From Sphingobacterium yanglingense (lineage in GTDB: Bacteria > Bacteroidota > Bacteroidia > Sphingobacteriales > Sphingobacteriaceae): DNA of 64,000 bases. The stretch's first letter is position 1; each line of letters opens with the position of its first letter. Below the pieces are notes generated by a model, which saw only the letters and a program-made list of their open reading frames with translations, did not search any database and was not told the DNA's origin. The stretch spans positions 744,001 to 808,000 of the forward strand of contig NZ_SNYV01000011.1 of the NCBI RefSeq assembly GCF_004363245.1, given 5' to 3'. A program made the translations under genes and the position numbers. Positions 18,988 to 26,777 of this stretch are shown here, piece by piece.

Positions 18988-20049
18988 ATGCTCGCCCTAC
19001 TACTATCTTTTTTGCTTATCATCCTAGGCATTCTCCCCTTTATACAACATCAACATTGGATCTTCCGCGTACCCGAGTTCCTAAAGCTACAGATCCTTAT
19101 TCTACAATTGATTGCCTTTGTCCTGCTATTCATTTTTAACACGAGAGACCTACTCTTCTGGCTGGTACAATCTGTACAACTGCTGTTGATTCTCTATCAT
19201 ATGTATATCTTGTCACGGTATACTAAATTCTGGCGAACACCAGCAATTCAAAAATCAGCTTCCGCTTCAGATCATATTAAAATTATCTCATGTAATGTAT
19301 ATCAGGATAATCTAGAGTACGCTCGTTTTATAACACTCGTTCAAAAAGAAAAGCCTGACATTGTGTTTACGATGGAAAGTGATAACCGCTGGGAACAGGC
19401 ACTGCGTCTGCTAGAGAACGACTACCCCAATACCCAAAAAGTCACATTAGACAATACCTACGGAATGCACTTCTACACCCATCTCCAGGTGATAAAGATT
19501 CAGACACATTATTTTGTAGCCGATGATATCCCTAGTATTGAAGTCGAACTTGAGACTAAGGATGGGCATCGCTTTATCTTTTTTGGTATACATCCGCCAC
19601 CACCGAGTCCCACCGAAGAAGAGAACTCAAAAGAGCGTGACGGTGACCTTCTGAGTGTAGCCAAGCGCGTACGTCACTATACATTACCTGTAGTAGTTGC
19701 TGGAGACTTTAACAATGTAGCCTGGGCAAAGAGCTCCATCCTTTTCAGAAAAACAAGCCAGCTTATCGATGCACGCATCGGCCGAGGAATACTCTCTACT
19801 TTCCATGCTAAGTACTGGTTCTTTCGAGTTCCACTGGATCTACTATTCCATAGTGCTCAGGTATTCATCGACCGATTGACGATTCTCCCAGATATAGGGT
19901 CAGACCATTTTCCTGTATCCTGCACCTTCCATATCGACCGGCAGTCTGATGATCAGGAAGAGCGTGTCGAAAATCTAGATAAAGACGAGATGCAGGACGT
20001 AAATGAACTGATCCAAGAAGGTAAAGAGGAAGAAAGCGATAATAGATAG
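18988..20049 (+). CDS. Membrane-anchored endonuclease/exonuclease/phosphatase (EEP) family protein
   Basis: 353 aa from the ATG at 18988. A longer frame to 18814 exists but its extra 58 residues look non-coding, and the chosen start opens directly on a hydrophobic helix. Three N-terminal membrane helices ('MLALLLSFLLIILGILPF', 'ILILQLIAFVLLFIF', 'LVQSVQLLLILYHMYIL') precede the EEP domain. Its motifs are 'IISCNVYQDN' (metal Asn), 'IVFTMESDNRWE' (metal Glu), 'VVAGDFNNV' (D-N pair) and 'IGSDHFPVSC' (D-H pair). The catalytic set is complete, so a metal-dependent phosphodiesterase or phosphatase in the membrane is likely; substrate unknown. A charged, Glu-rich tail of about 35 residues follows. 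Confidence 0.85.
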   Translation: MLALLLSFLLIILGILPFIQHQHWIFRVPEFLKLQILILQLIAFVLLFIFNTRDLLFWLVQSVQLLLILYHMYILSRYTKFWRTPAIQKSASASDHIKIISCNVYQDNLEYARFITLVQKEKPDIVFTMESDNRWEQALRLLENDYPNTQKVTLDNTYGMHFYTHLQVIKIQTHYFVADDIPSIEVELETKDGHRFIFFGIHPPPPSPTEEENSKERDGDLLSVAKRVRHYTLPVVVAGDFNNVAWAKSSILFRKTSQLIDARIGRGILSTFHAKYWFFRVPLDLLFHSAQVFIDRLTILPDIGSDHFPVSCTFHIDRQSDDQEERVENLDKDEMQDVNELIQEGKEEESDNR

Positions 20050-20078
20050 TATCAGACGTCAGTAAAGCTATTACAATC

Positions 20079-20120
20079 TGATAAGCTAATCGCCACATAG
20101 CGACAGTAAATAGCTTATCA
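20079..20120. repeat. Inverted repeat after the EEP gene
   Basis: TGATAAGCTA (20079-20088) and TAGCTTATCA (20111-20120), perfect 10-bp arms around a 22-nt loop, 30 nt after the stop codon. No T run follows. It could be an RNA 3' hairpin; the rest of 20121-20293 shows nothing recognisable. Confidence 0.45.
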
Positions 20121-20293
20121 AGATCTACAGTGAGTGGCTATTTTCCATCAGATAATCCATCGAGCCTCCTTTACCGTTGTAATAAAACAAAATGTTCTAA
20201 ATCATACCTATCTTTAATCTAAAAAATATAGCCGATAACAGGGGTTGTCTTTATCTCCAAAGATTCTTAATATTGGAGTCTATTTCAATTTAT

Positions 20294-20884
20294 ATGTATA
20301 TAAAACAGTTCTCCATCTGCTTAGGCGCTTTTTTGATCAGTGCTTGCAATCAAACAAACAACAATTCCAAGCAGAATACGGTCGATACGGTAGCAATTAC
20401 TACTCGCGACGAAGTGTCTAATCCGAAAGACGTACAAAAAGAAAATACGACAGACCAATCCCATGATCAGGGAGAAGAATGGCTGAAGAACATCTTCAAG
20501 ACCAAAAGCTCGGACAAATATTTTCCGGACTATAATGTAGAAGAAAAGCTATGTACCAAGCGTTTTCAGGAATTTATAGCCGACTCTGGAGAACTGTACG
20601 GTCCTTCAAACCTGACTGATGAAGAGTATCCGGCGGTAGAAAAAAAATACAAAGAAAAATGGGGCAAGATCTATCCCATCGAGGAGCGTGAGATGTGGTT
20701 ATTTGGAAGAGGCAATGGCGATATCGGAGAGCTACAGCAGTTAACGGTCAGTAAACTTAAAGACGGGCTTTATCGTGTATTCATTGACTATGGCCATGGG
20801 ATTAAGACCGAAAATGAAGTAACACTGATGCAGGAAAACGGAAGTTACAAAATTGATTACTGCAAGACAGAATTTTTGGATTAG
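20294..20884 (+). CDS. Predicted lipoprotein of unknown function
   Basis: 196 aa from ATG 20294, preferred over a TTG at 20273 because it places a short signal directly before the lipobox 'LISAC' (Cys about 18). The mature part starts with a low-complexity linker rich in N, T, D and K, then an acidic domain ('EYPAVEKKYKEKWGKIYPIEEREMWLFGRGNGDIGELQQLTV') that ends in a beta-rich stretch ('GLYRVFIDYGHGIKTENEVTLM'). I do not recognise the family. It is monocistronic; the 520 bp after it contain only repeats. Confidence 0.7.
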   Translation: MYIKQFSICLGAFLISACNQTNNNSKQNTVDTVAITTRDEVSNPKDVQKENTTDQSHDQGEEWLKNIFKTKSSDKYFPDYNVEEKLCTKRFQEFIADSGELYGPSNLTDEEYPAVEKKYKEKWGKIYPIEEREMWLFGRGNGDIGELQQLTVSKLKDGLYRVFIDYGHGIKTENEVTLMQENGSYKIDYCKTEFLD

Positions 20885-20924
20885 GTGTAGTGTGTTGCTA
20901 TAGGTTTGACCACGACATTACTTT

Positions 20925-20951
20925 AGATTGCTTCATTCTTCCCAATGACAG
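20925..20951 (-). repeat. REP-like dispersed repeat (CATTG...GAAGCAATCT family)
   Basis: The minus strand reads CTGTCATTGGGAAGAATGAAGCAATCT, in two parts CTGTCATTGGG and AAGAATGAAGCAATCT. It is a diverged copy of the short element also present at 57804-57834 and 58208-58262. A further half copy, CTCGCAAAGACG, lies at 21355-21366. Confidence 0.5.
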
Positions 20952-21073
20952 GTTACCTACGGTGAGCTCGCAAGCTCGGTTTGTAAACTATATCGTATGC
21001 CGGCTGCGGTGTAGAGCCCGCTCCGAATATCGTAGCATCTAAAAGCTATACACTGGAACATCTTCATTATTCC

Positions 21074-21290
21074 TTTGTCCTCCATGCCGGACCGGCGTGA
21101 CACTTGGTATCGGCCAAGTGTCCAACCGAACCCTGTGAGCTCATGGATTCATTTAACATCAAATCATTATATCCATAACCCTTGTCGCTCGAACCTTTAG
21201 CTTCGCTGAGCTCGTAGACTCGGTTTGACTGTACTGTAGTGCTTCCGTCTGCTATTGTCAAAAGCTTCCCAGGCGACATTAAATTAGATT
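21074..21290 (+). repeat. Two-hairpin dispersed repeat, copy A
   Basis: It begins TTTGTCCTCCATGCCGGAC. Hairpin I is GACACTTGG (21099-21107) / CCAAGTGTC (21114-21122). Hairpin II is TTTGAC (21224-21229) / GTCAAA (21257-21262), followed by AGGCGACA. Compared with copy B at 27238 it carries an extra ~60 bp between the hairpins, including AGCTTCGCTGAGCT. The stem bases differ from copy B but pairing is kept. The stretch 20952-21073 also has GAGCTCGCAAGCTCGG-type fragments that look like further decayed pieces of the same family. Confidence 0.65.
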
Positions 21291-21410
21291 GTAAGGAAGT
21301 ACTAGCACTACCACGATAAAATGGCATAGATTACGCAAGGCATGAAGAATTGCAACTCGCAAAGACGGATACTTTCAGAACCTCAACAGCACCACCTCTT
21401 TAACAGCCCC

Positions 21411-22490
21411 CTACAATACCCCTTCTTTCAATTGAATTTTGATGAACGCCATTTTCTGCGTTTTACCCGATGCGGAGGCCGAATTAAGTGGGTACACTGC
21501 TGCATAAAACGTATTCTGATCTGCCCAGAATGCCTTTTTATCATCTGCGATCTTGAAGTTGGTAAAGTTGACATACAACAGATTCCGCTGTCCTTTCTCC
21601 TGCGCCACATACTTGCAGACCACAAAATCACTACCCACACTAGAATTGGAAGTCACCCACGAGAGACGGTCCTTAGTAGGGAGAATCTGCGGATAGCCTA
21701 CTGCATAGATGTCGCACTTAGCTCCATTAGCAGGATCATAAAATGTGTAATAATCTTCATTTGCCGCGTCCGAACTCTCCTGAAACAGTTCTAGGTTTAG
21801 AAACTTCGACTGCGCGATATACGCATTGTAAAATATCCCTTCTTCATCAGAATTATTTTCATACTGGGCGATGACATGCTCCTGACCACCATCTATATAT
21901 ATCCACTTGTTATTATTCAACTTAACATTCGGATTCTTCACCATGACTTCATCTATTCTGCCTTTAGAAGCTTTTACATAATCCTGCTCCGAGACCTCGA
22001 TTATAGATCCATATTTATCGAATGACTTATTCTTAAAATCGTCTACTGCCTTGTACGTACTACTCCTGATCTCGTCCAATTTCACTCCTTTTAGCGTCAG
22101 GTCAAACGAAGCGGTAAACTCCGATTTCAGCACATAAGCTTCAATACTATTCGAGATATTATTTTCAATGCTAAAATGTATCGCATAAAAGTCTCCGGAC
22201 TCTTCAAAACCATAGTAATTATCCAGGTTGTGACGCGCCACCTTCAGGGAAGACGAATCCTTGCTCGGTGCTACAAAAAAATGCACCGAGTCCAGTTTGG
22301 TAAATAGCTGAAAAGGCACCTCCTGCACATTGTCTACGCCTTTTATTTTTTTAAAGTCGGCAAAGGTGACCGTTTTCTGGACAGCCGCTGTCTCCACCTT
22401 CTTCGTTTCCGTTTTTTTATCCTGTGAATTACATGCCGTCAAGGTGCCTAGAGCAGCAGCCAAAATGAACATTTTATTTAGAGCCTTCAT
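21411..22490 (-). CDS. Predicted lipoprotein of unknown function
   Basis: 359 aa from ATG at 22490, chosen because it places the hydrophobic signal and lipobox 'LTAC' (Cys about 19) correctly; the longer frame to 22556 adds 22 residues in front of the signal. The mature protein begins 'NSQDKKTETKKVETAAV' (a charged linker), then is mixed alpha/beta with many Tyr, Ser and Asp. The C-terminus 'TQKMAFIKIQLKEGVL' looks like a final beta strand. I do not recognise the family. It is followed downstream (lower coordinates) by the repeat cluster, with no operon partner. Confidence 0.7.
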   Translation of the reverse strand: MKALNKMFILAAALGTLTACNSQDKKTETKKVETAAVQKTVTFADFKKIKGVDNVQEVPFQLFTKLDSVHFFVAPSKDSSSLKVARHNLDNYYGFEESGDFYAIHFSIENNISNSIEAYVLKSEFTASFDLTLKGVKLDEIRSSTYKAVDDFKNKSFDKYGSIIEVSEQDYVKASKGRIDEVMVKNPNVKLNNNKWIYIDGGQEHVIAQYENNSDEEGIFYNAYIAQSKFLNLELFQESSDAANEDYYTFYDPANGAKCDIYAVGYPQILPTKDRLSWVTSNSSVGSDFVVCKYVAQEKGQRNLLYVNFTNFKIADDKKAFWADQNTFYAAVYPLNSASASGKTQKMAFIKIQLKEGVL

Positions 22491-22593
22491 GCGTATATTT
22501 ACTAGTTTGCCCGAAGATATCAGTAATCCAACAATCCCACAACAAAACAACTCCATTTACCCAATAATTGGCTGAAAACAGGGATATACATTG

Positions 22594-22878
22594 TTAATCC
22601 GGCAGCGTATCTCTTGAGGTAGTATACACCATCCCGCGCAGCTCATCCTCCTTCATATTATCCAATGCATATTGTATCCGTACTATTACAGGATGTCCCA
22701 ATGCTTCTTTATACCCCCTATCATTAAGGTTATAGCGATATTTTGCGATACTGATGATCTGCTCCGGGTACCAATAAATATCAGTATCTGTAATTCGGTT
22801 ATTCGATGTCAGTACATTATAGCCCTTATTCTTTAGGAGACGTAAAATCTCGTGCGTAATCTTTTCAAACTGTATCAT
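22594..22878 (-). CDS. Small hypothetical protein
   Basis: 94 aa from ATG 22878. This start is chosen over an upstream in-frame TTG because GGAGG sits 5 nt before it, a real Shine-Dalgarno sequence, unusual in this genome. The protein has an N-terminal helix 'FEKITHEILRLLKNKGYNVLTSNN' and a middle segment 'DIYWYPEQIISIAKYRY'. It lies 14 bp after the 40-aa gene (22893-23015) and is probably co-transcribed with it. No family recognised. Confidence 0.6.
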   Translation of the reverse strand: MIQFEKITHEILRLLKNKGYNVLTSNNRITDTDIYWYPEQIISIAKYRYNLNDRGYKEALGHPVIVRIQYALDNMKEDELRGMVYTTSRDTLPD

Positions 22879-22892
22879 AAGACCTCCCAATG

Positions 22893-23015
22893 CTATTTTT
22901 TCTTTTTATCGAAGAAATTGAATGTCGTTTCTTTGGAACCGGAACCTTTCTCCTTTTGGTAAGATGATTGCTTTTTCTCGGTTGTACTCTTTGTTTTTTT
23001 CTGATCTCTACTCAT
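22893..23015 (-). CDS. Small basic protein, 40 aa
   Basis: The minus strand reads MSRDQKKTKSTTEKKQSSYQ from ATG 23015, then KEKGSGSKETTFNFFDKKKK and TAG. It is very lysine/serine/threonine-rich and probably disordered, with a short aromatic patch 'FNFF' near the end. It may bind nucleic acid. It heads a pair with the 94-aa gene, whose GGAGG site starts 8 bp past this stop codon. The evidence is the clean start, the codon pattern and the tight spacing only. Confidence 0.5.
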   Translation of the reverse strand: MSRDQKKTKSTTEKKQSSYQKEKGSGSKETTFNFFDKKKK

Positions 23016-23089
23016 GATATTATGAATTAGTTATTCTGTTAAAAAAAATGTAATAATACAGAGGGTTTTCGACGTTTCTAGACGACAAT

Positions 23090-23275
23090 TCACTGTTTGG
23101 GGACCAGGCGTATAAAACGATTCGTCTGACATAAGGAACAAATCTGCTCGTGGGGGATTAAGTTTATCTGCAGTTTGTCTTCCGTAAATATACCATTAAA
23201 TATCTGACAATCAAAACAAAAATGCGACAGACTTTCGCCTGCCGCATCGAAGGTAAAAAAAATGAAATGAACAAA
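23090..23275 (-). CDS. Possible zinc-ribbon peptide in frame after the cspA stop codon
   Basis: Directly after the TAA of cspA the same frame stays open for 61 codons to a TGA at 23090-23092. It contains 'HFCFDCQIFNGIF' and 'HEQICSLCQTNRFIRLVPKQ', that is two CxxC pairs 25 residues apart, the signature of a small zinc ribbon. No ATG, GTG or TTG is in frame before the cysteines; ATT or CTG starts, UAA readthrough, or a start lost by mutation are possible. An intrinsic terminator (23222-23247) overlaps its first third. Whether it is translated is uncertain. Confidence 0.35.
   Translation of the reverse strand, partial: FVHFIFFTFDAAGESLSHFCFDCQIFNGIFTEDKLQINLIPHEQICSLCQTNRFIRLVPKQ
23214..23247 (-). 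terminator. Intrinsic terminator after cspA
   Basis: On the minus strand ATGCGGCAG / CTGTCGCAT (plus 23222-23230 and 23239-23247, one G-U pair, loop GCGAAAGT), followed by TTTTTGTTTTG. It lies 29 nt after the cspA stop codon. Confidence 0.75.
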
Positions 23276-23470
23276 TTATCTTGCTACGCGAACATTCGTT
23301 GCGTTGATTCCTTTTTTCCCGTTTTCTACATCAAATGTTACGTTATCATTTTCACGTATATGACTTACTAAACCTGTCGAGTGTACGAAAACATCATCAC
23401 CACCGTTTGATGGGGTAATAAAACCGAAACCTTTTGTCTCGTTAAAGAACTTTACTATTCCTTCTTGCAT
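23276..23470 (-). CDS. cspA: Cold-shock domain protein
   Basis: 64 aa with both RNA-binding motifs of the cold-shock OB fold: RNP1 'KGFGFITP' (13-20) and RNP2 'DVFVH' (26-30). The start is 'MQEGIVKFFNETKGFGF'. It binds single-stranded RNA/DNA and melts secondary structure. It is single-copy here with an AT-rich leader upstream containing a small hairpin ATCGG/CCGAT (23514-23533), which could be a temperature-responsive 5' UTR element. A terminator follows. The symbol is used in the family sense. Confidence 0.93.
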   Translation of the reverse strand: MQEGIVKFFNETKGFGFITPSNGGDDVFVHSTGLVSHIRENDNVTFDVENGKKGINATNVRVAR

Positions 23471-23669
23471 TGTATTAACTATTATTGATAAAAAATTATT
23501 TGACTATTTGCTTATCGGCATTTAAAAACCGATTTAAAATCTATTATTTCATTTCTCAAACACTTCAATCGTGGTTCGTAAGCCCTCGATTAAGCTTGAA
23601 TAAATGGAAGTACATGCTATACCAAAAAATTGCTGGTATACACAATGTGTCACATGTTAGCAGAAATAT

Positions 23670-23780
23670 ATGGGGGAATTAAAAATATTGATTCAATACC
23701 ACTCAGCAAATGCTGTACATATCATTGATAACCTTAAAATGGCATCTGAGAAAGCTGGACTGAAAGAAGTGAAGAGTTAA
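23670..23780 (+). CDS. Possible 36-aa peptide or gene remnant
   Basis: ATG 23670 to TAA 23780 reads MGELKILIQYHSANAVHIID and then NLKMASEKAGLKEVKS, which looks protein-like with an amphipathic C-terminal helix. The upstream region has an inverted repeat TATACC/GGTATA (about 23615-23640). The remaining sequence of the 23471-23948 gap shows only AT-rich DNA and the palindrome at 23892. No family recognised; it could be the tail of a decayed gene. Confidence 0.25.
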   Translation: MGELKILIQYHSANAVHIIDNLKMASEKAGLKEVKS

Positions 23781-23891
23781 CTTAACGAAGTCAGAAAGAG
23801 CGTAGGCAGGGCCTTATAATAACACAAAGGTAGGGTTAATTTTTGTAAAAACAAGCAAATCAATATATTTCCAAAAAAATATCTACCTTTA

Positions 23892-23935
23892 TTATCGCAA
23901 CCACCATTACTGTAACAGCAGTTGCGATAATTAAA
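23892..23935 (+). repeat. Imperfect palindrome bordering the ATPase pair, left copy
   Basis: TTATCGCAAC (23892-23901) / GTTGCGATAA (23921-23930), perfect 10-bp arms around a 19-nt loop. The segment 23905-23935 matches 26707-26737 at 26 of 31 positions. It sits 13 nt before the first ATPase start codon. Confidence 0.6.
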
Positions 23936-23948
23936 GATCAACTCACGG

Positions 23949-25259
23949 ATGAAATTTTATAATAGAGAAAGCGAACTTTTACAACTTCAAAAGATTGAAG
24001 ACCGCTCTACGCATGTAGCGCAGATGACTTTCATGGTCGGCAGAAGACGTATCGGTAAGACCAGTCTCCTACTCAAAGCCCACGAAGATAGTCCACATAT
24101 CTATCTCTTTGTTGCCAAAAAGAGCGAAGCATTACTCTGTTTAGAATTCACAGAAGTTGTAAAACAAAGCCTAGGAGTCTCCTTCTTTGGTGAAATAAAG
24201 ACATTTAAAGATTTGTTTGGATGGTTGATGGACCTATCAAAAAAGCAACACTTTACGGTTATCATCGACGAATTCCAAGAGTTCACTTCAATCAATAGCT
24301 CGGTATTCTCCGATATGCAGAAGTTATGGGATCTTAATAAGTCTGAAAGTAGAATAAACTTGATACTATGTGGCTCTGTCTACTCTTTGATGCTAAAGAT
24401 CTTTGAAGGTGCAAAAGAGCCCCTCTTTGGAAGGGCCAACAACCGTATTTTACTCAAATCTTTTGACATTGCCACTTTAAAAGAAATTCTTCAGGACTAC
24501 TACCCGCAGTACACGAGCGAAGATCTTTTAGCTTTCTATATGATAACCGGTGGGGTCGCCAAATATGTTGAACTGCTCGTAGCAGCGAATGCATTTACCC
24601 AAACGGATATACTAGACGCCCTATTATCAGAAAACTCTCTCTTTTTAGATGAGGGTCGAAATGTACTTATCGAGGAGTTCGGTAAAGATTATGGCAATTA
24701 CTTTTCTATCCTATCCCTCATTGTGTCGGGCAGAACCGCAAGAGCCGAAATCGAATCTATTCTAGAAATACAGGTTGGAGGTTTCCTTGATCGGTTAGAG
24801 AACGAATATGGCCTGATAAAACGTGTTCGTCCTGTATTATCCAAACCCAATAGCCGCAGCGTTAAATATAGTATCGAAGATAACTTTTTGAGTTTTTGGT
24901 TTCGGTTTATATACAAGAACCGTAGTGCTGTAGAGGCCAATAATCTGGGCTACATCAGGCAGATCGTAGACCGCGATTACGCAACCTATTCGGGCAAAAT
25001 ACTTGAGAAATACTTTATCGAAAAGTTTAAAGCAGAAAAGAGATATAATCTAATCGGCACCTATTGGGAAAAACAAAACCAAAATGAAATCGATATCGTA
25101 GCGCTCAATGACTTGGATAAAGTCGTTTTATTTGCAGAAGTAAAGCGCAACGCCGAAAAAATCGACCTCGACACCTTAAAACAAAAAGCACAGGCGCTCT
25201 GCACCGAACTAAAAAAATACAAACAGCATTTCACAGTCTACTCCCTAGACGACATGTAG
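23949..25259 (+). CDS. Archaeal-ATPase-like P-loop protein with DUF234/PD-(D/E)XK-type C-terminus
   Basis: 436 aa. Walker A is 'VGRRRIGKTSLL' (30-41), Walker B 'FTVIIDEFQEF' (102-112) and a sensor-like 'NLILCGSVYSLM'. A winged-helix segment follows ('GGFLDRLENEYGLIKRVRPV', about 278-297) and then the DUF234-like end with 'NEIDIVALND...VVLFAEVKRN' (about 376-397), which has the E-D-ExK order of a restriction-like nuclease fold. Such fusions are common in archaea and Bacteroidota and their role is poorly known; nucleic-acid or toxin-like functions have been proposed. An upstream palindrome is 13 bp away and a terminator follows. Confidence 0.8.
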   Translation: MKFYNRESELLQLQKIEDRSTHVAQMTFMVGRRRIGKTSLLLKAHEDSPHIYLFVAKKSEALLCLEFTEVVKQSLGVSFFGEIKTFKDLFGWLMDLSKKQHFTVIIDEFQEFTSINSSVFSDMQKLWDLNKSESRINLILCGSVYSLMLKIFEGAKEPLFGRANNRILLKSFDIATLKEILQDYYPQYTSEDLLAFYMITGGVAKYVELLVAANAFTQTDILDALLSENSLFLDEGRNVLIEEFGKDYGNYFSILSLIVSGRTARAEIESILEIQVGGFLDRLENEYGLIKRVRPVLSKPNSRSVKYSIEDNFLSFWFRFIYKNRSAVEANNLGYIRQIVDRDYATYSGKILEKYFIEKFKAEKRYNLIGTYWEKQNQNEIDIVALNDLDKVVLFAEVKRNAEKIDLDTLKQKAQALCTELKKYKQHFTVYSLDDM

Positions 25260-25300
25260 TAAATCCTAGCAGACACCGATCGGCCGGGGCTACTTGCAAA

Positions 25301-25336
25301 AAAAATCGGCTCTCGATCATTCGAGGGCCGATTTTT
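25301..25336 (+). terminator. Intrinsic terminator after the first ATPase
   Basis: AAAAATCGGC-T-CTCGA / TCGAG-G-GCCGATTTTT around a TCAT loop, T run on the plus strand, about 40 nt after the stop codon at 25259. The A run on the left would also work on the minus strand. Confidence 0.85.
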
Positions 25337-25384
25337 CTCTTGTATGAATACACAAGACCAATAAGCCTAATTATGTTCAGTCCA

Positions 25385-25458
25385 GTAAACAAAAAACACA
25401 AATTTTGTTTACTACACTAAACATTTTTTAACTATTTTTGTTTAATATAATAAACAAA
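25385..25458 (+). promoter_or_regulatory. Operator-like cluster of TGTTTA half-sites before the second ATPase
   Basis: GTAAACAAAA (25385-25394) pairs with TTTTGTTTAC (25403-25412). A second palindrome TTTGTTTA (25437-25444) / TAAACAAA (25451-25458) follows, with a single CTAAACA half-site between them. TATTTTTG (25433-25440) fits the -7 box TAnnTTTG and overlaps the second palindrome, so a bound protein could block transcription. The ATPase start codon is 33 nt downstream, preceded by AAGGAG (25475-25480). Confidence 0.5.
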
Positions 25459-25491
25459 TTGCATTATTAGCTAAAAGGAGAAAAGATTAGA

Positions 25492-26688
25492 ATGGAAGAT
25501 TTAATACAACAATTTCAACAACGTCTGCGGTATATCAAGACAGATTTTGTACGCCATATTATCAACGAAATAAACTGGGATGCTCGCTTAATAGGTATTA
25601 AAGGGGCTAGAGGTATCGGAAAAACTACTTTAATCTTACAGTACATAAAATTAAATCTGATGGACCAACTAGACAAAGTACTCTACGTCAGTCTTGATAC
25701 AGTCTGGTTCAATACACACACGCTCTTCGAGTTGGTCAAAAATTTTGATCAAAAAGGTGGAAAAATACTTTTCTTGGATGAAGTTCACAAATACGAAGGC
25801 TGGGCACAGCTTTTAAAAAACTTCTATGATGACTATCCCGAGATGAAGATCGTATTTACAGGGTCCTCCCTACTTGAAATCCTTAATGCCCGTGCCGATC
25901 TAAGCCGAAGAGCCGTAATCTATAAAATGCAAGGTTTTTCTTTCCGTGAATTTCTCTCTTTAGAAACGAAACAAACATTGCCTATATATACCTTGGATCA
26001 AATCCTTAGGGAACATTTGACACTTTCTCACGAAATAACGACAGACATTCGCCCCTTTCAATATTTTGAAAATTACTTGACCTATGGATATTATCCCTAC
26101 TACCAAGAGCAACTGGATCTGTACAATTTACGTCTCACCGAGGTAATCAACATGATTCTAGAAATCGAACTTCCTCTTTTACGAAATGTAGATATTGCCT
26201 ATATCAGTAAGATAAAACAATTACTACTCATTATAGCTGAGTCTGTGCCATTTTCACCTAATATTGCTAAATTAAGTGAAAAGATGGGAATCAATCGCTC
26301 TACTTTACTTTCCTATATACACTATCTCGATGAAATCGGACTTACACGAAATATCTTTAAAGTAGGAGAAGGTATTAGTATATTGCAAAAACCTTCTAAA
26401 ATGTACTTAGAAAACACCAATCTAGCATTCCTGTTGGCACGGGAAAATGCAAGCAAGGGCACGCTAAGAGAAACCTTCTTTGCGAATCAACTGATCTATA
26501 AACATCGCTTAAACTATACCGACAAAGGAGATTTTATGGTAGACGAAAAATACACATTCGAGATTGGAGGGAAAGACAAATCAGATAAGCAGATCCAAGG
26601 CCTAAACAATGCCTATGTCGTCGCTGATGATATCGAGTTTGGTTTTCAGAACAAGATTCCATTATGGCTTTTTGGATTTATGTACTAA
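25492..26688 (+). CDS. AAA ATPase of the AAA_14/DUF4143 type
   Basis: 398 aa. Walker A 'GIKGARGIGKTTL' (35-47), Walker B 'KILFLDEVHKYEGW' (91-104) and 'IVFTGSSLLEIL' (sensor/arginine region), then the DUF4143 half with 'LSEKMGINRSTLLSYIHYLDEIGL' (winged helix, about 262-285) and the conserved tail 'LRETFFANQL...DFMVDEKYTFEIGGK'. Members are widespread, often single genes, with unclear cellular roles. It is unrelated in domain content to the first ATPase. The operator-like palindromes upstream suggest self-regulation. A bidirectional terminator follows. Confidence 0.85.
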   Translation: MEDLIQQFQQRLRYIKTDFVRHIINEINWDARLIGIKGARGIGKTTLILQYIKLNLMDQLDKVLYVSLDTVWFNTHTLFELVKNFDQKGGKILFLDEVHKYEGWAQLLKNFYDDYPEMKIVFTGSSLLEILNARADLSRRAVIYKMQGFSFREFLSLETKQTLPIYTLDQILREHLTLSHEITTDIRPFQYFENYLTYGYYPYYQEQLDLYNLRLTEVINMILEIELPLLRNVDIAYISKIKQLLLIIAESVPFSPNIAKLSEKMGINRSTLLSYIHYLDEIGLTRNIFKVGEGISILQKPSKMYLENTNLAFLLARENASKGTLRETFFANQLIYKHRLNYTDKGDFMVDEKYTFEIGGKDKSDKQIQGLNNAYVVADDIEFGFQNKIPLWLFGFMY

Positions 26689-26698
26689 ATAAAATACA

Positions 26699-26737
26699 GC
26701 AATTGTCATTACTGCAACCACAATTGCGATAAATAAA
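26699..26737 (+). repeat. Imperfect palindrome bordering the ATPase pair, right copy
   Basis: GCAATTGT (26699-26706) / ACAATTGC (26720-26727) with 13-nt loop, 11 nt after the second ATPase stop. The 31 nt at 26707-26737 match 23905-23935 at 26 positions. Confidence 0.55.
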
Positions 26738-26746
26738 ATTAAACCT

Positions 26747-26777
26747 TAACATGCCCCGATTGATCCGGGGCATGTTA
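26747..26777. terminator. Bidirectional terminator hairpin
   Basis: TAACATGCCCCG (26747-26758) / CGGGGCATGTTA (26766-26777), perfect 12-bp stem, 7-nt loop, between convergent genes ending at 26688 and 26778. T-rich flanks are weak. Confidence 0.75.

Noticed and set aside
21067..21327. Minus-strand ORF of 86 aa
   Set aside because: It is the reading of repeat copy A; the related frames at 27151-27360 and 29563-29754 come from copies B and D.
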